DNA of 64,000 nt from Arsukibacterium sp. MJ3 (GCF_000987765.1 NZ_LAHP01000008.1:1-64000); one strand, 5' to 3'; positions 28,033 to 38,626 are shown, counted from the first letter of the stretch. Translations and numbers: made by a program. The notes: a model not told the origin generated them from the sequence alone.

Positions 28033-29196
28033 TTAAAAATCGTATTTGGCGCTAAATTGTAAGCGATTCATATCACCCTCCAAACCAGATTCAACTTCGC
28101 GATTTGCAAACTTGTATTCAATACCAAACATTAATTTTTTCGCTGCCTGATAGATCAGATTGGTTGTCCAGCTGCTGGTGTTTTTGGTTACACCTGCGCC
28201 GGTAAGGCCGGTATCGTTATCAACACTCAGCATTGAGTACACCAGGTTGCTACGCCACTGATCACTCCAGTTATGCCGGTAGGCAACAGAAAAAGCAGTA
28301 GAGTCGATAGCTTCAAGTTCGTTATTAGCGTCTAGCACCGCACCGTTTGCGGTATTAAGACCAATATAACGGCCTACACCTGAGCCGGTAGTGGCACTAA
28401 GACGAATGTCATTGTTGTTAGACAACATAATTTTTGCCGTAGCACTCAGTCCAAACGACGAGGTAGTACTGTCAATAGTGGCGGTTTCATAAGCTAATTG
28501 CCGTACTAATGCTGACACTGACCAAGTACCCCAATCCACTTTCTGCCCATATTTAAACACCAAATCAGGTATCGCATTATCATCAGTAGTGATCCGGCCA
28601 CCACCACCAAAAGGCGTTACCGTAGTTTCAGGGTTCTCAATAGCAACTTGAAAGTTACCACTGGTATAACGAATTTGTGCCTGACGGGCAAAAGGCATGG
28701 CGTCAGTATTACCGATAAAGTCTAAGGTATCAGGTAAAGCATTCAAATCCATGAAGGTTGACCAGGTTTGACCGAATAACCAGCCATCATAGGTAATAAA
28801 TGCCTGACGAATACGTGGCGAGTAACTATTGGTTATGCGCTCATCACCACCTGATGTTGCCAGAAAATCCAACTCAATATGGCCACCAACGGTTTTACCG
28901 TTTTCAAGCTGAGTGGTTGTTTTAAAGAAAAAACGCGACTGGCGAGCATGAAAGTCGACGGTACCATCTTCATCCACTCCTCCTACCGGAGTAAGACTAG
29001 GAATATAAAAATCGCGGCCTATGCCCGTCGCTATCTTACCGTCTGAGCTGTCGGTATACATGGCATCAAGTTTTATATAACCACCAAAGGTCACATCAGT
29101 ATCACCAATGTTAAAGCCATTAGCCTGGGCACTACCTGCGGTTAACGCCAGCGCTATTGCGACAGCAAGTACACTGAAGGTCTTTCTTTGTCTCAT
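28033..29196 (-). CDS. DcaP-like trimeric outer-membrane porin
   Basis: The protein begins with a signal peptide (positive MRQRK, hydrophobic core to about residue 22, cleavage after SAQA). After that come alternating beta-strands with aromatic girdles, and it ends with Phe (KYDF), a typical outer-membrane barrel end. GFNIGDTDVTFGGYIKLDAMY is the hallmark start of DcaP-family channels, which take up small negatively charged or carboxylic compounds. The ATG at 29196 is chosen over an upstream extension to 29262 because GGAGAA lies 8 nt before it and the signal peptide starts there. It is divergent from acs, so it may supply acetate or other acids; that is inference. Confidence 0.88.
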   Translation of the reverse strand: MRQRKTFSVLAVAIALALTAGSAQANGFNIGDTDVTFGGYIKLDAMYTDSSDGKIATGIGRDFYIPSLTPVGGVDEDGTVDFHARQSRFFFKTTTQLENGKTVGGHIELDFLATSGGDERITNSYSPRIRQAFITYDGWLFGQTWSTFMDLNALPDTLDFIGNTDAMPFARQAQIRYTSGNFQVAIENPETTVTPFGGGGRITTDDNAIPDLVFKYGQKVDWGTWSVSALVRQLAYETATIDSTTSSFGLSATAKIMLSNNNDIRLSATTGSGVGRYIGLNTANGAVLDANNELEAIDSTAFSVAYRHNWSDQWRSNLVYSMLSVDNDTGLTGAGVTKNTSSWTTNLIYQAAKKLMFGIEYKFANREVESGLEGDMNRLQFSAKYDF

Positions 29197-29425
29197 CTGA
29201 AGTTCTCCATCTTTATTATTGTAATAACATCTAATGTGTTTTAATAAATTCTGACAATGCAACTTTGGGCGACAGACTTTAAGTTCGCAATTAGCCTTTA
29301 GTCGCAGTTAGCGCAAAAGCAAATGCTTGGCTAGACTATGGTCTAATTTCATTTAACGCCGCATTTAGATAGAAAGTAACTTGTTATTATTATTTTACCA
29401 ACATTGCAGATCCACAGGGGAATCT

Positions 29426-31381
29426 ATGTCACATCCAAGTCTTTATCCGGTGAGTGCAACGGCCAAAGCCAGAACGCATATTACAGATGACGTTTACCAG
29501 AGTATGTATCGTCAGTCTGTCGAACAGCCAGAACAATTCTGGGCGGAGCAAGGTAAACGTCTTGATTGGATTACACCCTACAGCAAAATTAAAGAGTCCA
29601 GTTTTGAGTTGGGTAAAGTAAAAGTGAATTGGTACAGTGATGGCACATTAAACGCCAGTTACAATTGCTTAGACCGACATTTGGCGACCCGGGCTAACCA
29701 GGTTGCTTTCTACTGGGAAGGTGATGAACCAGGAGTACAATCTGAGGTTACTTATCAGCAATTGTATGACCAGGTGTGTAAGCTTGCTAATGGCATGAAA
29801 TCGCTGGGTGTTACCAAAGGCGATAGGGTTACCATTTACTTGCCGATGATCCCTGAAGCCGCAGTAGCGTTATTAGCTTGTGCCAGAATTGGTGCGGTGC
29901 ATTCGGTGGTATTTGCCGGGTTTTCACCTGATGCACTAGGTAGCCGGATTGTTGACTGTGATTCAAAATTGGTTATTACCTCTGATCAGGCACTTCGAGG
30001 CAGCCGGGCTACCCATTTAAAAGACAATACTGACGCCGCACTTGGTCATCTGGGTAGCGACAGCCCGGTTCAAAATGTCATCGTGGTTAAGCACGTTGGT
30101 AAAAATATTGATTTTCATCCTAAACGTGATGTGTGGTATCACGAGCTGGTTGCCAGCCAAAGTAATAGCTGTGAGCCAGAACCAATGAATGCTGAAGACC
30201 CACTATTTATTTTATATACCTCAGGCTCAACCGGAACACCTAAAGGCGTACTGCACACTACTGGTGGCTATATGGTGTACGCCGCGATGACTCACCAATA
30301 TGTATTTGATTATCACGATGGTGATATTTATTGGTGTGCCGCAGATGTAGGCTGGGTAACAGGCCACAGTTATATTATTTATGGGCCGTTGGCCAACGGT
30401 GCCAGTAGCGTGATGTTTGAAGGGGTACCCACCTACCCTAGTGTGAAGCGTATAGCTCAAATTATTGATAAATATCAGGTTAATATTTTATACACTGCCC
30501 CTACCGCTATTAGAGCGTTAATGGCACATGGTGACAGCCCGGTTGAGGGCGCCAACCTGAGCTCGTTAAAAATCCTTGGCAGTGTTGGCGAACCAATTAA
30601 CCCAGAAGCCTGGAATTGGTACTATGAGAAAGTTGGCAGCAGTAAATGCCCCATTGTTGATACCTGGTGGCAAACCGAAACTGGTGGTATTTTAATTACA
30701 CCGTTACCCGGCGCAACGGCGTTAAAACCAGGATCAGCCACCCGGCCTTTCTTTGGTGTTAAACCCGCTATTGTTGACAATGAAGGTAACCAATTATCTG
30801 GGGTAGCCGAAGGAAACCTAGTCATTCTCGATAGTTGGCCAGGACAAATGCGCACCTTGTATGGTGATCACGACCGATTCGAGCAAACCTATTTTAGTAA
30901 CTATGCCGGTGTGTATTTTACCGGTGATGGTGCTAAGCGCGATGAAGACGGCTATTACTGGCTTACCGGCCGGGTTGATGACGTATTAAATATATCAGGT
31001 CATCGTCTAGGTACCGCTGAAATTGAAAGTTGCCTGGTAGCGCATGATGCAATTGCTGAGGCAGCAGTAGTTGGGTATCCGCATGACATTAAAGGTCAGG
31101 GTATTTATGTGTATGTAACGCCGCGCATAGGTGTTGAACCAAGCGATGAGCTAACTAAATCTATTCGGGCTTGGGTTCGCGAAGAAATTTCCCCAATTGC
31201 CACTCCAGATCTAGTGCAATGGGCACCTGCCGGCTTACCAAAAACCCGTTCAGGCAAAATTATGCGGCGCATTTTACGTAAAATTGCGGCGAATGAGCAT
31301 GACCAACTGGGCGATATTTCTACGCTGGCCGATCCATCAGTAGTTGAAATTTTAGTAAATAACCGTTTAAATCGTAAGTAA
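29426..31381 (+). CDS. acs: Acetyl-CoA synthetase
   Basis: Acs activates acetate to acetyl-CoA through acetyl-AMP. The 651-residue protein shows the AMP-binding [20 protein letters not shown], the hinge region [17 protein letters not shown] and the C-terminal SGKIMRR whose Lys is acetylated in regulated Acs enzymes. The ATG at 29426 follows CAGGGGAATCT and gives the standard family start; an upstream ATG at 29381 would add 15 unrelated residues. It is followed by a terminator and then the crbR gene, a neighbourhood that matches acetate-responsive CrbS/R control. Confidence 0.97.
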   Translation: MSHPSLYPVSATAKARTHITDDVYQSMYRQSVEQPEQFWAEQGKRLDWITPYSKIKESSFELGKVKVNWYSDGTLNASYNCLDRHLATRANQVAFYWEGDEPGVQSEVTYQQLYDQVCKLANGMKSLGVTKGDRVTIYLPMIPEAAVALLACARIGAVHSVVFAGFSPDALGSRIVDCDSKLVITSDQALRGSRATHLKDNTDAALGHLGSDSPVQNVIVVKHVGKNIDFHPKRDVWYHELVASQSNSCEPEPMNAEDPLFILYTSGSTGTPKGVLHTTGGYMVYAAMTHQYVFDYHDGDIYWCAADVGWVTGHSYIIYGPLANGASSVMFEGVPTYPSVKRIAQIIDKYQVNILYTAPTAIRALMAHGDSPVEGANLSSLKILGSVGEPINPEAWNWYYEKVGSSKCPIVDTWWQTETGGILITPLPGATALKPGSATRPFFGVKPAIVDNEGNQLSGVAEGNLVILDSWPGQMRTLYGDHDRFEQTYFSNYAGVYFTGDGAKRDEDGYYWLTGRVDDVLNISGHRLGTAEIESCLVAHDAIAEAAVVGYPHDIKGQGIYVYVTPRIGVEPSDELTKSIRAWVREEISPIATPDLVQWAPAGLPKTRSGKIMRRILRKIAANEHDQLGDISTLADPSVVEILVNNRLNRK

Positions 31382-31385
31382 GGCT

Positions 31386-31413
31386 AAAACAGCGTATACT
31401 TTACGCTGTTTTT
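31386..31413 (+). terminator. Terminator of acs
   Basis: AACAGCGTA at 31388-31396 pairs with TACGCTGTT at 31402-31410 across a 5-nt loop, followed by TTTCT. A second weaker GGC/GCC hairpin follows at about 31430-31450. Confidence 0.8.
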
Positions 31414-31489
31414 CTCCAGTTGCTGCAAAAAAGGCTGCTATTGCGGCCTTTATAATAATGACAATTCTGGATCTTACCGGGAGATTTAT

Positions 31490-32164
31490 ATGGCAAAGCT
31501 TATTGTTGCAGACGACCATCCTTTATTTCGTAATGCCCTGATTAATGCGATAAGCAGTACCTTTGTTGCCACAGCGACGGTTGAAACCGACAGCTTTGAC
31601 ACAACCTGCTCTGCTCTGGAGCAACATCCTGATACCGACTTGCTGTTGCTCGATTTACATATGCCTGGTAACTGTGGTTTTCTGGGATTAATTCAGTTAC
31701 GCAAAAACTATCCCAGTCTACCTATAGTGATCATTTCTGCCAGTGAAGAATTAGACGTTATTCGCCGGGTTATCGCTTTTGGTGCGTCGGCTTTTATTCC
31801 TAAGTCAGCTAATCCGATTGATATCAGCACTGCGCTAAATGCAGTACTGGCGGGTGAATTGTGGGTACCCGCTAAGCTGCAAAAAGCCGTGTTTGAAGCA
31901 CAAAATGCCGGTGAAGATCTGGATCTAGCGGCAAAAGTTGCACAACTTACCCAGCAACAATACAAGGTATTGTATTATTTAACCGAGGGCTGGTTAAATA
32001 AACAAATTGCCTATGACTTACATATTTCAGAGGCAACCGTTAAAGCACATATTACCGCGATTTTTCGTAAGCTTGGCTGTACCAACCGAACCCAGGTTGT
32101 TATTCAGGCGCAGCGCCTGACATTAGAACCCCCCGTTAACCGGGCTATGGCGCAACAGTACTAA
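31490..32164 (+). CDS. crbR: LuxR-type response regulator, CrbR/ErdR-like
   Basis: The 224-residue regulator has an N-terminal receiver domain (acidic pocket D8/D9, phosphate acceptor D55 in LLLLDLHMPG, conserved Lys in FIPKS) and a C-terminal LuxR helix-turn-helix (about residues 155-215, GWLNKQIAYDLHISEATVKAHI). Sitting between acs and a transporter-fused sensor kinase, it matches CrbR of Vibrio and ErdR/AgmR-like regulators of Pseudomonas, which switch on acs. GGGAG precedes the ATG. The name rests on context as well as sequence. Confidence 0.82.
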   Translation: MAKLIVADDHPLFRNALINAISSTFVATATVETDSFDTTCSALEQHPDTDLLLLDLHMPGNCGFLGLIQLRKNYPSLPIVIISASEELDVIRRVIAFGASAFIPKSANPIDISTALNAVLAGELWVPAKLQKAVFEAQNAGEDLDLAAKVAQLTQQQYKVLYYLTEGWLNKQIAYDLHISEATVKAHITAIFRKLGCTNRTQVVIQAQRLTLEPPVNRAMAQQY

Positions 32165-32187
32165 TACTGGCGCTATGCCAAGGCTTG

Positions 32188-35100
32188 TTATAACAAATTA
32201 CTGCGTTTTAGCATCTTAAAATGATTTAAACTGGCTCTGAGTGCCGCCGGTTTAATTGGTTTGGCCAAATACATTAATCCGGCCGCCTTCGCCAAAGCCG
32301 CAAGATCAGCCTGCGGCGAAGCGGAGACTAAAATACCGCCAACATTACCCCAATAATGTTTAATCTGCTGATACAAATCTAAGCCGTTTAAATGTTGGCC
32401 TAATTGATAATCAATAAGCATAACATCAGGTGCAGGCGCAGTGCGGGCATAAGCCAATAACTCAGCATCGTCATAAAAACAACTTACTTCCGCTATTTGC
32501 CATTGCTCTAACAATACTTTTAACGCAGCAAGATTAGCGGCGTCATCATCAATACACACCACGGTCAAACCAGGTAGAGGCCGCTGAACATGTTGACCAG
32601 GTAATGGGAATACCTGACGATAGGGTTGTTTTGCCAGCGGCAGCGTAATGCTGAACAGGGTCCCCTTACCCGGCCAGGAGCGCACAGTAAGTGAGTGTCC
32701 AAGTAGTTTTGCCATCCGGTTTACCACACCTAAACCTAAGCCGACCCCTTGTTGCCCTTTCGCCGTGGCATCGATCCGGTAAAAATCTTCGAAAATCCGC
32801 GCCAAATCATGTTTAACAATGCCAGGACCAGTGTCCCACACCTGCAGAATGAGTTTATCGCCACGCTTTCGGAAGCCTAGCAGCACGCGGCCTTTTACCG
32901 TATATTTAATGGCATTTGACAACATGTTTTGTAAAATCCGTCGTAAATAAGTTGCATCAGTTTGCACGTAATCGTCAGCCATGCGTACCGTTAAGCGTAA
33001 GCCTTTTTGACTGGCCAGCAAGCTGTATTCATCAGCAAGTTGTGACAGTAACTCCTGTAATGCCACTGGCTGAACATCAGGTTTCAGTTTGCCATCATCT
33101 AATTTCGCAATTTCCAACAAGGTTGATATCAGCTCTTCTGACGCTTTTAAAGAATTATCCAGCTGACACAATATTGCTTTTTGTTGCACCTTCTCTTGTG
33201 CACCATTTAACGCCGCTGTAAACAAACGAGCCGCATTGAGTGGCTGCAGAATATCGTGACTGGCGAGTGCTAAAAAGCGCGTTTTAGAGGCATTAGCTTC
33301 CTCAGCTTCGGCTTTAGCGTGCAGCAATTGCTGCTCTGTCTGCCGCCGCCGGTCAACCTCAGCTAGCAACTCGTGGTTAATATCAGAAATGGTCTGAGTG
33401 CGCTCTTGCACGCGGTCTTCTAAATGTTGTTTGGCTTCTGCCAGAGCTTGCACAGCCGTTACGTGCTCAGAAATATCGGTGAAACTAGTGACAAAACCAC
33501 CACCAGGGATGGGATTACCACGCATTTCAATGACTCTGCCATCAGGCCGAACCCGCTGAAAAACATGCGCAGTGCCTTTTTCCATATGCATAATGCGTTT
33601 ATCAACATGCTCATCCGGATTGCCCGGACCACATAACCCCCGCTCGGCATTTAACCTGACAATGTCGGCCACCGAGCGGCCTACTCTGACCATACCCTCT
33701 GGGTAACTGAACATTTCAAGATACGCTTTATTCCAGGCAACGAGTTTTAACTCGCGGTCAACCACACTTACGCCCTGACTTAAATGCTCGAGGGTAGAGA
33801 ATAAAATTTTTCGTGAGAACTGAATTGCCTGAGTGGTATCGTCAAACAAGGTGACAACGTCTTCAAAACCAAGTTGCCGCCCCTCTAACACCGCATTCAC
33901 CATTGCCGATGCTGATGCAGCACCAATAACACCTGCCAGTTCACGCTCTACATGTTCTACCAGGCCAACACTGGGTAAATCATCCAACTGTAAGCTGATA
34001 TGTTGTTTGCGGCCAAACTCCACTAAGCACTCTTTCGCCCGGTGTGAACCAACAAAGCGTTCCAGTAAAATTTTTAAGTCAGTGTTGCGAATACGAATGC
34101 GCCTTGCCGGGGTATCCTGATGATCAATCGGTAAGTTAGGTTTAACAAACGCTACCGCCTGTAAGCGGTCTTGCAGATTGACATTGGTTAGCATTGAAAC
34201 CAGCAGGTAAGCCAGGATATTAAACCCCAACGACAGCAATACACCGTGGCTTAAACTGTCCAGCTCGATACCGAACATCGACGTAGGTGACAACCATACT
34301 AATCCAGACAAGCCTTGTTGCATAATATCGCTGTTAATCACCCCAGCGTTGACCAACTGCGGTAACATTAGAGTATAAAACCATAGCACTAAGCCCAAAC
34401 TTAAGCCTGCATAAACGCCCCAGGCGTTGCCGCGGCGCCAGTACAAGCCACCAATTACTGCTGGAGCCAACTGAATAGCCAATGCAAAGGCCATTAATCC
34501 GGTTTCTGCCAGTTCATAGTCTCTAGCAAAAATAAGGTAGTAAAAGTAAGATAAGCCCATAACCAGCAAAATCATGGCCCGGCGTACCAGTATAATCAGC
34601 ATACTGTAATCGTGTGGCATCTCTTTGCGACTATTGGTTTGCAGCAAGCTGGGCATCACCACATCGTTACTTATCATGGTACTTAGTGCCAACGTGGAGA
34701 TAATAATCATCGAAGTTGCGGCTGAAAACCCCCCAATAAACACCATCGCACTTAAGCTGTTCCAGCCCGATTGTGCCGGGATCAACAACACAAAACTATC
34801 TGCCTGTGGCAGCATCGTCGGAAACATTTGCATACCGGCAACGGCTATTGGCACCACAACCACGGTCACTAATAACAGATAACCAGAGAACCAGCGTCTG
34901 GCATGGCGTAAATGATGGTGGGAGACATTTTCAACAAAGGCAACGTGAAACTGCCGTGGCAGTAAAAAAACGGCTGCCATCGCCAATATAGTTTTAGTGG
35001 TAAACTCTACGATACTCGAGGTAGTGTATTGCGTTTGCAGGTCAGTCGCATGCGCGGCAAACGCACGTAACATATTCTGCTCTTTATCCAATATAAAGAC

Positions 35101-35739
35101 ATAAACTGCGATAGCTAAGGTTAATAGCGCAAACAGTTTTACCACTGACTCAAAAGCAATTGCCACCATCACGCCGCGGTTTTGCTCAGTTAAGTGCAAC
35201 TTACGGGTACCGAATAAAATAGCAAAAAAGGCCATCGCTATAGCACTGAGCAAGGCGCTGTCTTGATACCAATGGTCAACGGTATCAGAAAAATCGCCAC
35301 CAAGTAATACCTGATATGAACTGGCTACCGCTTTTAATTGTAACGCAATATAGGGCACCACCACGATCAAACAGATGATTGCCACCAGCATGGCAATATT
35401 TTTTCGCTTACCGTAGCGGGCTGAAATAAAGTCGGCTACCGAAGTAACATTTTGTTTTTTAGAGACATACAACAACTTAAACAAAAACGGTTGCCCAAAA
35501 ATAAACAGCAAAATAGGCCCGAGATAAATGGGAATGTAGTCCCATCCCCGTGTTACAGCAGTGCCTACAGCACCGTAGTAAGTCCAGGAAGTACAATACA
35601 CCGCTAACGCCAGACTATAAATTAACCCACCATACTTTCGTATAAGCCGGTCGTCGGCATGCCGCTCACCCCAGTTAGCAATCCAGAACAACCCACCGAC
35701 ATATAATAGTGCCAATAAGGCGACAGTCCATGCCGTCAC
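32188..35739 (-). CDS. crbS: Sodium/solute symporter-fused hybrid sensor kinase CrbS
   Basis: This 1183-residue protein fuses a transporter-like module to a sensor kinase. About residues 1-540 form a sodium/solute symporter (SSS) domain with some 13 membrane helices. A STAC-like linker follows (DLKILLERFVGSHRAKECL), then a PAS domain (about 645-760), a coiled coil, a HisKA domain with H828 in ASHDILQPLN, an ATPase domain with DTGPGI and GVGLGLG, and a C-terminal receiver domain with D1110 in LIDYQLG. The CrbS/CrbR pair controls acs and acetate use in Vibrio and Pseudomonas. It converges on crbR and is divergent from the acetate symporter genes, sharing their 153-bp promoter region. Confidence 0.9.
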   Translation of the reverse strand: MTAWTVALLALLYVGGLFWIANWGERHADDRLIRKYGGLIYSLALAVYCTSWTYYGAVGTAVTRGWDYIPIYLGPILLFIFGQPFLFKLLYVSKKQNVTSVADFISARYGKRKNIAMLVAIICLIVVVPYIALQLKAVASSYQVLLGGDFSDTVDHWYQDSALLSAIAMAFFAILFGTRKLHLTEQNRGVMVAIAFESVVKLFALLTLAIAVYVFILDKEQNMLRAFAAHATDLQTQYTTSSIVEFTTKTILAMAAVFLLPRQFHVAFVENVSHHHLRHARRWFSGYLLLVTVVVVPIAVAGMQMFPTMLPQADSFVLLIPAQSGWNSLSAMVFIGGFSAATSMIIISTLALSTMISNDVVMPSLLQTNSRKEMPHDYSMLIILVRRAMILLVMGLSYFYYLIFARDYELAETGLMAFALAIQLAPAVIGGLYWRRGNAWGVYAGLSLGLVLWFYTLMLPQLVNAGVINSDIMQQGLSGLVWLSPTSMFGIELDSLSHGVLLSLGFNILAYLLVSMLTNVNLQDRLQAVAFVKPNLPIDHQDTPARRIRIRNTDLKILLERFVGSHRAKECLVEFGRKQHISLQLDDLPSVGLVEHVERELAGVIGAASASAMVNAVLEGRQLGFEDVVTLFDDTTQAIQFSRKILFSTLEHLSQGVSVVDRELKLVAWNKAYLEMFSYPEGMVRVGRSVADIVRLNAERGLCGPGNPDEHVDKRIMHMEKGTAHVFQRVRPDGRVIEMRGNPIPGGGFVTSFTDISEHVTAVQALAEAKQHLEDRVQERTQTISDINHELLAEVDRRRQTEQQLLHAKAEAEEANASKTRFLALASHDILQPLNAARLFTAALNGAQEKVQQKAILCQLDNSLKASEELISTLLEIAKLDDGKLKPDVQPVALQELLSQLADEYSLLASQKGLRLTVRMADDYVQTDATYLRRILQNMLSNAIKYTVKGRVLLGFRKRGDKLILQVWDTGPGIVKHDLARIFEDFYRIDATAKGQQGVGLGLGVVNRMAKLLGHSLTVRSWPGKGTLFSITLPLAKQPYRQVFPLPGQHVQRPLPGLTVVCIDDDAANLAALKVLLEQWQIAEVSCFYDDAELLAYARTAPAPDVMLIDYQLGQHLNGLDLYQQIKHYWGNVGGILVSASPQADLAALAKAAGLMYLAKPIKPAALRASLNHFKMLKRSNLL

Positions 35740-35895
35740 GGCATTCTCCTCACGTTAAATATGTCCTACTTTGTGCTGCAACAACCCTTACTGTCAATCT
35801 CTGAACATAAGGCTTCGACTAAAGTCGGGCTGGCGCCGCAGTTAACTACTGCTAGATTAATAAGGCTCGATAAAAATAACTAAAGGAGAAATATG

Positions 35896-36159
35896 ATGGC
35901 GGACCATAAAAGTAACGCTCAGGCATATTGGCAAGCGAACCTTCGCTTGATCATTATCAGCTTAGCGATATGGGCTTTAGTGTCCTATGGCTTTGGTATT
36001 TTGCTGCGGCCATGGCTAGCAGGTATTGCAGTTGGAGGCACAGACCTGGGTTTCTGGTTTGCGCAACAGGGTTCTATTTTAACCTTTATCGTGTTGATCT
36101 TCTTCTATGCCTGGAGAATGAACAAGCTCGATAAGGAATTTGGCGTGGACGAGGAGTAA
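35896..36159 (+). CDS. DUF4212 small subunit of a sodium/solute symporter
   Basis: The roughly 87-residue protein has two membrane helices (about residues 20-42 and 54-74) with the conserved YWQANLRLI start and YAWRMNKLDKEF end. DUF4212 proteins are found directly before SSS symporters of this type and are thought to be their small partner. Two ATGs occur in tandem. The second, at 35896, is preferred because it is 7 nt from GGAG, but 35893 is possible. It ends 5 bp before the symporter gene, whose ribosome site lies in its last codons. Confidence 0.9.
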   Translation: MADHKSNAQAYWQANLRLIIISLAIWALVSYGFGILLRPWLAGIAVGGTDLGFWFAQQGSILTFIVLIFFYAWRMNKLDKEFGVDEE

Positions 36160-36164
36160 GCAAG

Positions 36165-37949
36165 ATGAGTCAATTTGCAATTAACCTGATATTTGTTGGC
36201 GGCTCCTTCGCCCTCTATATCGCAATAGCAATCTGGGCACGGGCTGGCACCACTAAAGAGTTTTATGTGGCTGGTGGCGGTGTTCACCCAGTAGTAAATG
36301 GTATGGCCACGGCTGCCGACTGGATGTCAGCAGCGTCATTTATTTCTATGGCCGGCTTAATTGCCGCAGGTGGTTACGCTAATTCAACCTTTTTAATGGG
36401 CTGGACCGGTGGTTATGTGCTGCTGGCGATGTTACTCGCCCCTTATCTGCGTAAATTTGGTAAGTTTACCGTACCCGATTTTATCGGTGACCGCTTTTAC
36501 AGTGTTGGCGCCCGGATGGTAGCCGTAGTCTGTCTAATCGTTGCTTCTGTTACTTATGTTATCGGCCAGATGACCGGTGCCGGGGTGGCTTTTTCACGTT
36601 TCCTCGAAGTCAGCAGCGACATGGGTCTGATTATCGCCGCGGTTATCGTGTTTTTATACGCGGTTTTGGGCGGCATGAAAGGCATTACTTACACCCAGGT
36701 GGCGCAGTATGTAGTGTTAATTATTGCTTACACCATTCCTGCAGTATTTATCTCTTTGCAATTAACCGACAACTTTTTACCACCGTTGGGGCTATTCTCT
36801 GAACATACTGAGTCAGGCATGCCACTGCTGGCCAAGCTAGATGAGGTGGTGCGTGAGCTGGGCTTCCGCGATTATACTGCCGATGTCGACAACAAATTGA
36901 ACATGGTGTTATTTACCTTGTCTCTGATGATTGGTACCGCCGGTTTACCACACGTTATTATTCGCTTTTTCACTGTACCTAAGGTGGCTGATGCCCGCTG
37001 GTCTGCCGGTTGGGCCTTGGTGTTTATTGCCTTACTGTACTTAACCGCACCAGCCGTTGCCTCTATGGCTCGCTTAAACCTGATGAATACCATTTACCCG
37101 GCAGGCCCAACAGCTGACTCTATTCTGTTTGCCGAACGGCCAGACTGGATGAAAACCTGGGAAACCACCGGTTTAATTAGGTTTGAAGATAAAAACGGTG
37201 ATGGACGGATCCAGTTATATAATGACAATGTTAACGATCCAAGTGCTCAGGCGTTTGCGGCTACGGCTGCAGAACGTGGTTGGAACGGCAACGAACTGGT
37301 AGTTAATAACGATATTCTGGTACTGGCGAACCCTGAAATTGCCAACTTACCAGGCTGGGTTATTGGTTTAATTGCTGCCGGTGGTTTAGCCGCAGCGTTA
37401 TCCACTGCTGCTGGCTTATTGTTGGCTATCTCATCCGCTATCAGCCATGACGTCATAAAAGGCACGCTGAAACCGGACATTAGTGAGAAAGGTGAGTTAA
37501 TGGCCGCCCGTATCTCGATGGGGGTAGCCATTGTGGTAGCAACCTGGCTCGGTATGAACCCACCCGGGTTTGCGGCACAAACTGTGGCATTAGCCTTCGG
37601 TATTGCTGCAGCATCAATATTTCCGGCGCTGATGATGGGCATATTCTCTAAGCGGGTAAATAGCGTAGGCGCTATTTCCGGTATGCTGGCAGGGTTAATT
37701 TCGACCTGTGTGTATATCTTCTTGTACCTGGGCTGGTTCTTTATCCCGGGCACAGCGACCTTCGCTAACGTCGAAGCTAACTGGTTATTCGGGATCTCGC
37801 CACTGTCGTTTGGTGCAGTAGGTGCGATGATTAACTTTGCTGTTGCCTTTGCGATATCGTCAGTAACTGCACCACCACCAGTTCGGATCCAAGAGCTGGT
37901 AGAGAGCGTGCGATTCCCGCGCGGCGCTGGTGAGGCGGTTGATCACTAA
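36165..37949 (+). CDS. Sodium/solute symporter, acetate-permease type (ActP-like)
   Basis: The 594-residue inner-membrane transporter belongs to the SSS family, subgroup related to ActP. Motifs are GGGVHPVVNGMATAADWMS near residue 38, the GLPHVIIRFFTVP region near 264, and the AALSTAAGLLLAISSAISHD stretch near 405. A large soluble loop at about residues 320-385 holds DKNGDGRIQ (342-350), which looks like a partial EF-hand calcium loop. With DUF4212, acs and crbSR beside it, acetate or another short carboxylate is the probable substrate; this is inference from context. Confidence 0.88.
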   Translation: MSQFAINLIFVGGSFALYIAIAIWARAGTTKEFYVAGGGVHPVVNGMATAADWMSAASFISMAGLIAAGGYANSTFLMGWTGGYVLLAMLLAPYLRKFGKFTVPDFIGDRFYSVGARMVAVVCLIVASVTYVIGQMTGAGVAFSRFLEVSSDMGLIIAAVIVFLYAVLGGMKGITYTQVAQYVVLIIAYTIPAVFISLQLTDNFLPPLGLFSEHTESGMPLLAKLDEVVRELGFRDYTADVDNKLNMVLFTLSLMIGTAGLPHVIIRFFTVPKVADARWSAGWALVFIALLYLTAPAVASMARLNLMNTIYPAGPTADSILFAERPDWMKTWETTGLIRFEDKNGDGRIQLYNDNVNDPSAQAFAATAAERGWNGNELVVNNDILVLANPEIANLPGWVIGLIAAGGLAAALSTAAGLLLAISSAISHDVIKGTLKPDISEKGELMAARISMGVAIVVATWLGMNPPGFAAQTVALAFGIAAASIFPALMMGIFSKRVNSVGAISGMLAGLISTCVYIFLYLGWFFIPGTATFANVEANWLFGISPLSFGAVGAMINFAVAFAISSVTAPPPVRIQELVESVRFPRGAGEAVDH

Positions 37950-37999
37950 GTTATAATGACGATAACAGCAGCGGTTAGTTGCTGAATGTTGAAGTAGTA

Positions 38000-38030
38000 G
38001 CGGGCTTTCAAATGAAAGCCCGCCTTTTTT
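38000..38030 (+). terminator. Terminator after the symporter gene
   Basis: GCGGGCTTTCA pairs perfectly with TGAAAGCCCGC across AA, followed by CTTTTTT. It ends the DUF4212-symporter unit and implies a separate promoter for the next genes. Confidence 0.9.
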
Positions 38031-38054
38031 AAAAAAAATAAGCAGGAATACACT

Positions 38055-38582
38055 ATGTTGTGGGAATTAATAGCCACTATTTTTGCTGGACTAGGTGCGG
38101 CAGGTATTGCCCTCGGAATACGTTTTATCAGCAGAAATAAAGCGCCTCGCTGGTTAATACCGGTATTTGCAGCGCTTGGTATGCTGGGCTTTCAAGTGCA
38201 AAGCGAATATAACTGGTACCAACACCAGGCTAGCTTATTACCAGAGGGAGTAGTTGTTGTACGCACGGTTGAACAACAGGCCTTTTGGCGGCCATGGAGT
38301 TATGTTTATCCACAAACATTACGTTTTATTGCCGCCGATATTGCTAATGCGGCACCTAACCAGCGTAATAACGCCATTTGGCTGGTCGACTTATACTTTT
38401 TTGAACGCCGGCTCTCGGCCAAACGGGTACCGCAAGTGGTACATTGCCAGCAACAGGCCCGAGCCGATTTCACTAAGCAATTACCTATTCCCGCACCGGG
38501 CGAAGCCATTAGTAAAGACTGGATTAAACTGGATAACAACGACCCTTTACTGTTGGCGTTGTGTCATCGCCAACCAGTGTAA
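38055..38582 (+). CDS. Membrane-anchored protein of unknown function
   Basis: The 175-residue protein has two N-terminal membrane helices (about residues 4-24 and 34-50) and a soluble remainder rich in Trp and Tyr (SEYNWYQHQASLLPEGVVVVRTVEQ), probably periplasmic or cytoplasmic with short loops. Two Cys occur near the end (VVHCQQQA and ALCHRQ). I do not recognise a named family. AGGA precedes the ATG. It lies between the acetate symporter and the DUF294 protein in a same-strand row, but a terminator separates it from the symporter. Confidence 0.75.
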   Translation: MLWELIATIFAGLGAAGIALGIRFISRNKAPRWLIPVFAALGMLGFQVQSEYNWYQHQASLLPEGVVVVRTVEQQAFWRPWSYVYPQTLRFIAADIANAAPNQRNNAIWLVDLYFFERRLSAKRVPQVVHCQQQARADFTKQLPIPAPGEAISKDWIKLDNNDPLLLALCHRQPV

Positions 38583-38626
38583 CATTATTTTGTTAACCTT
38601 AATTAACAACAATGAGCTGAGGTCTT

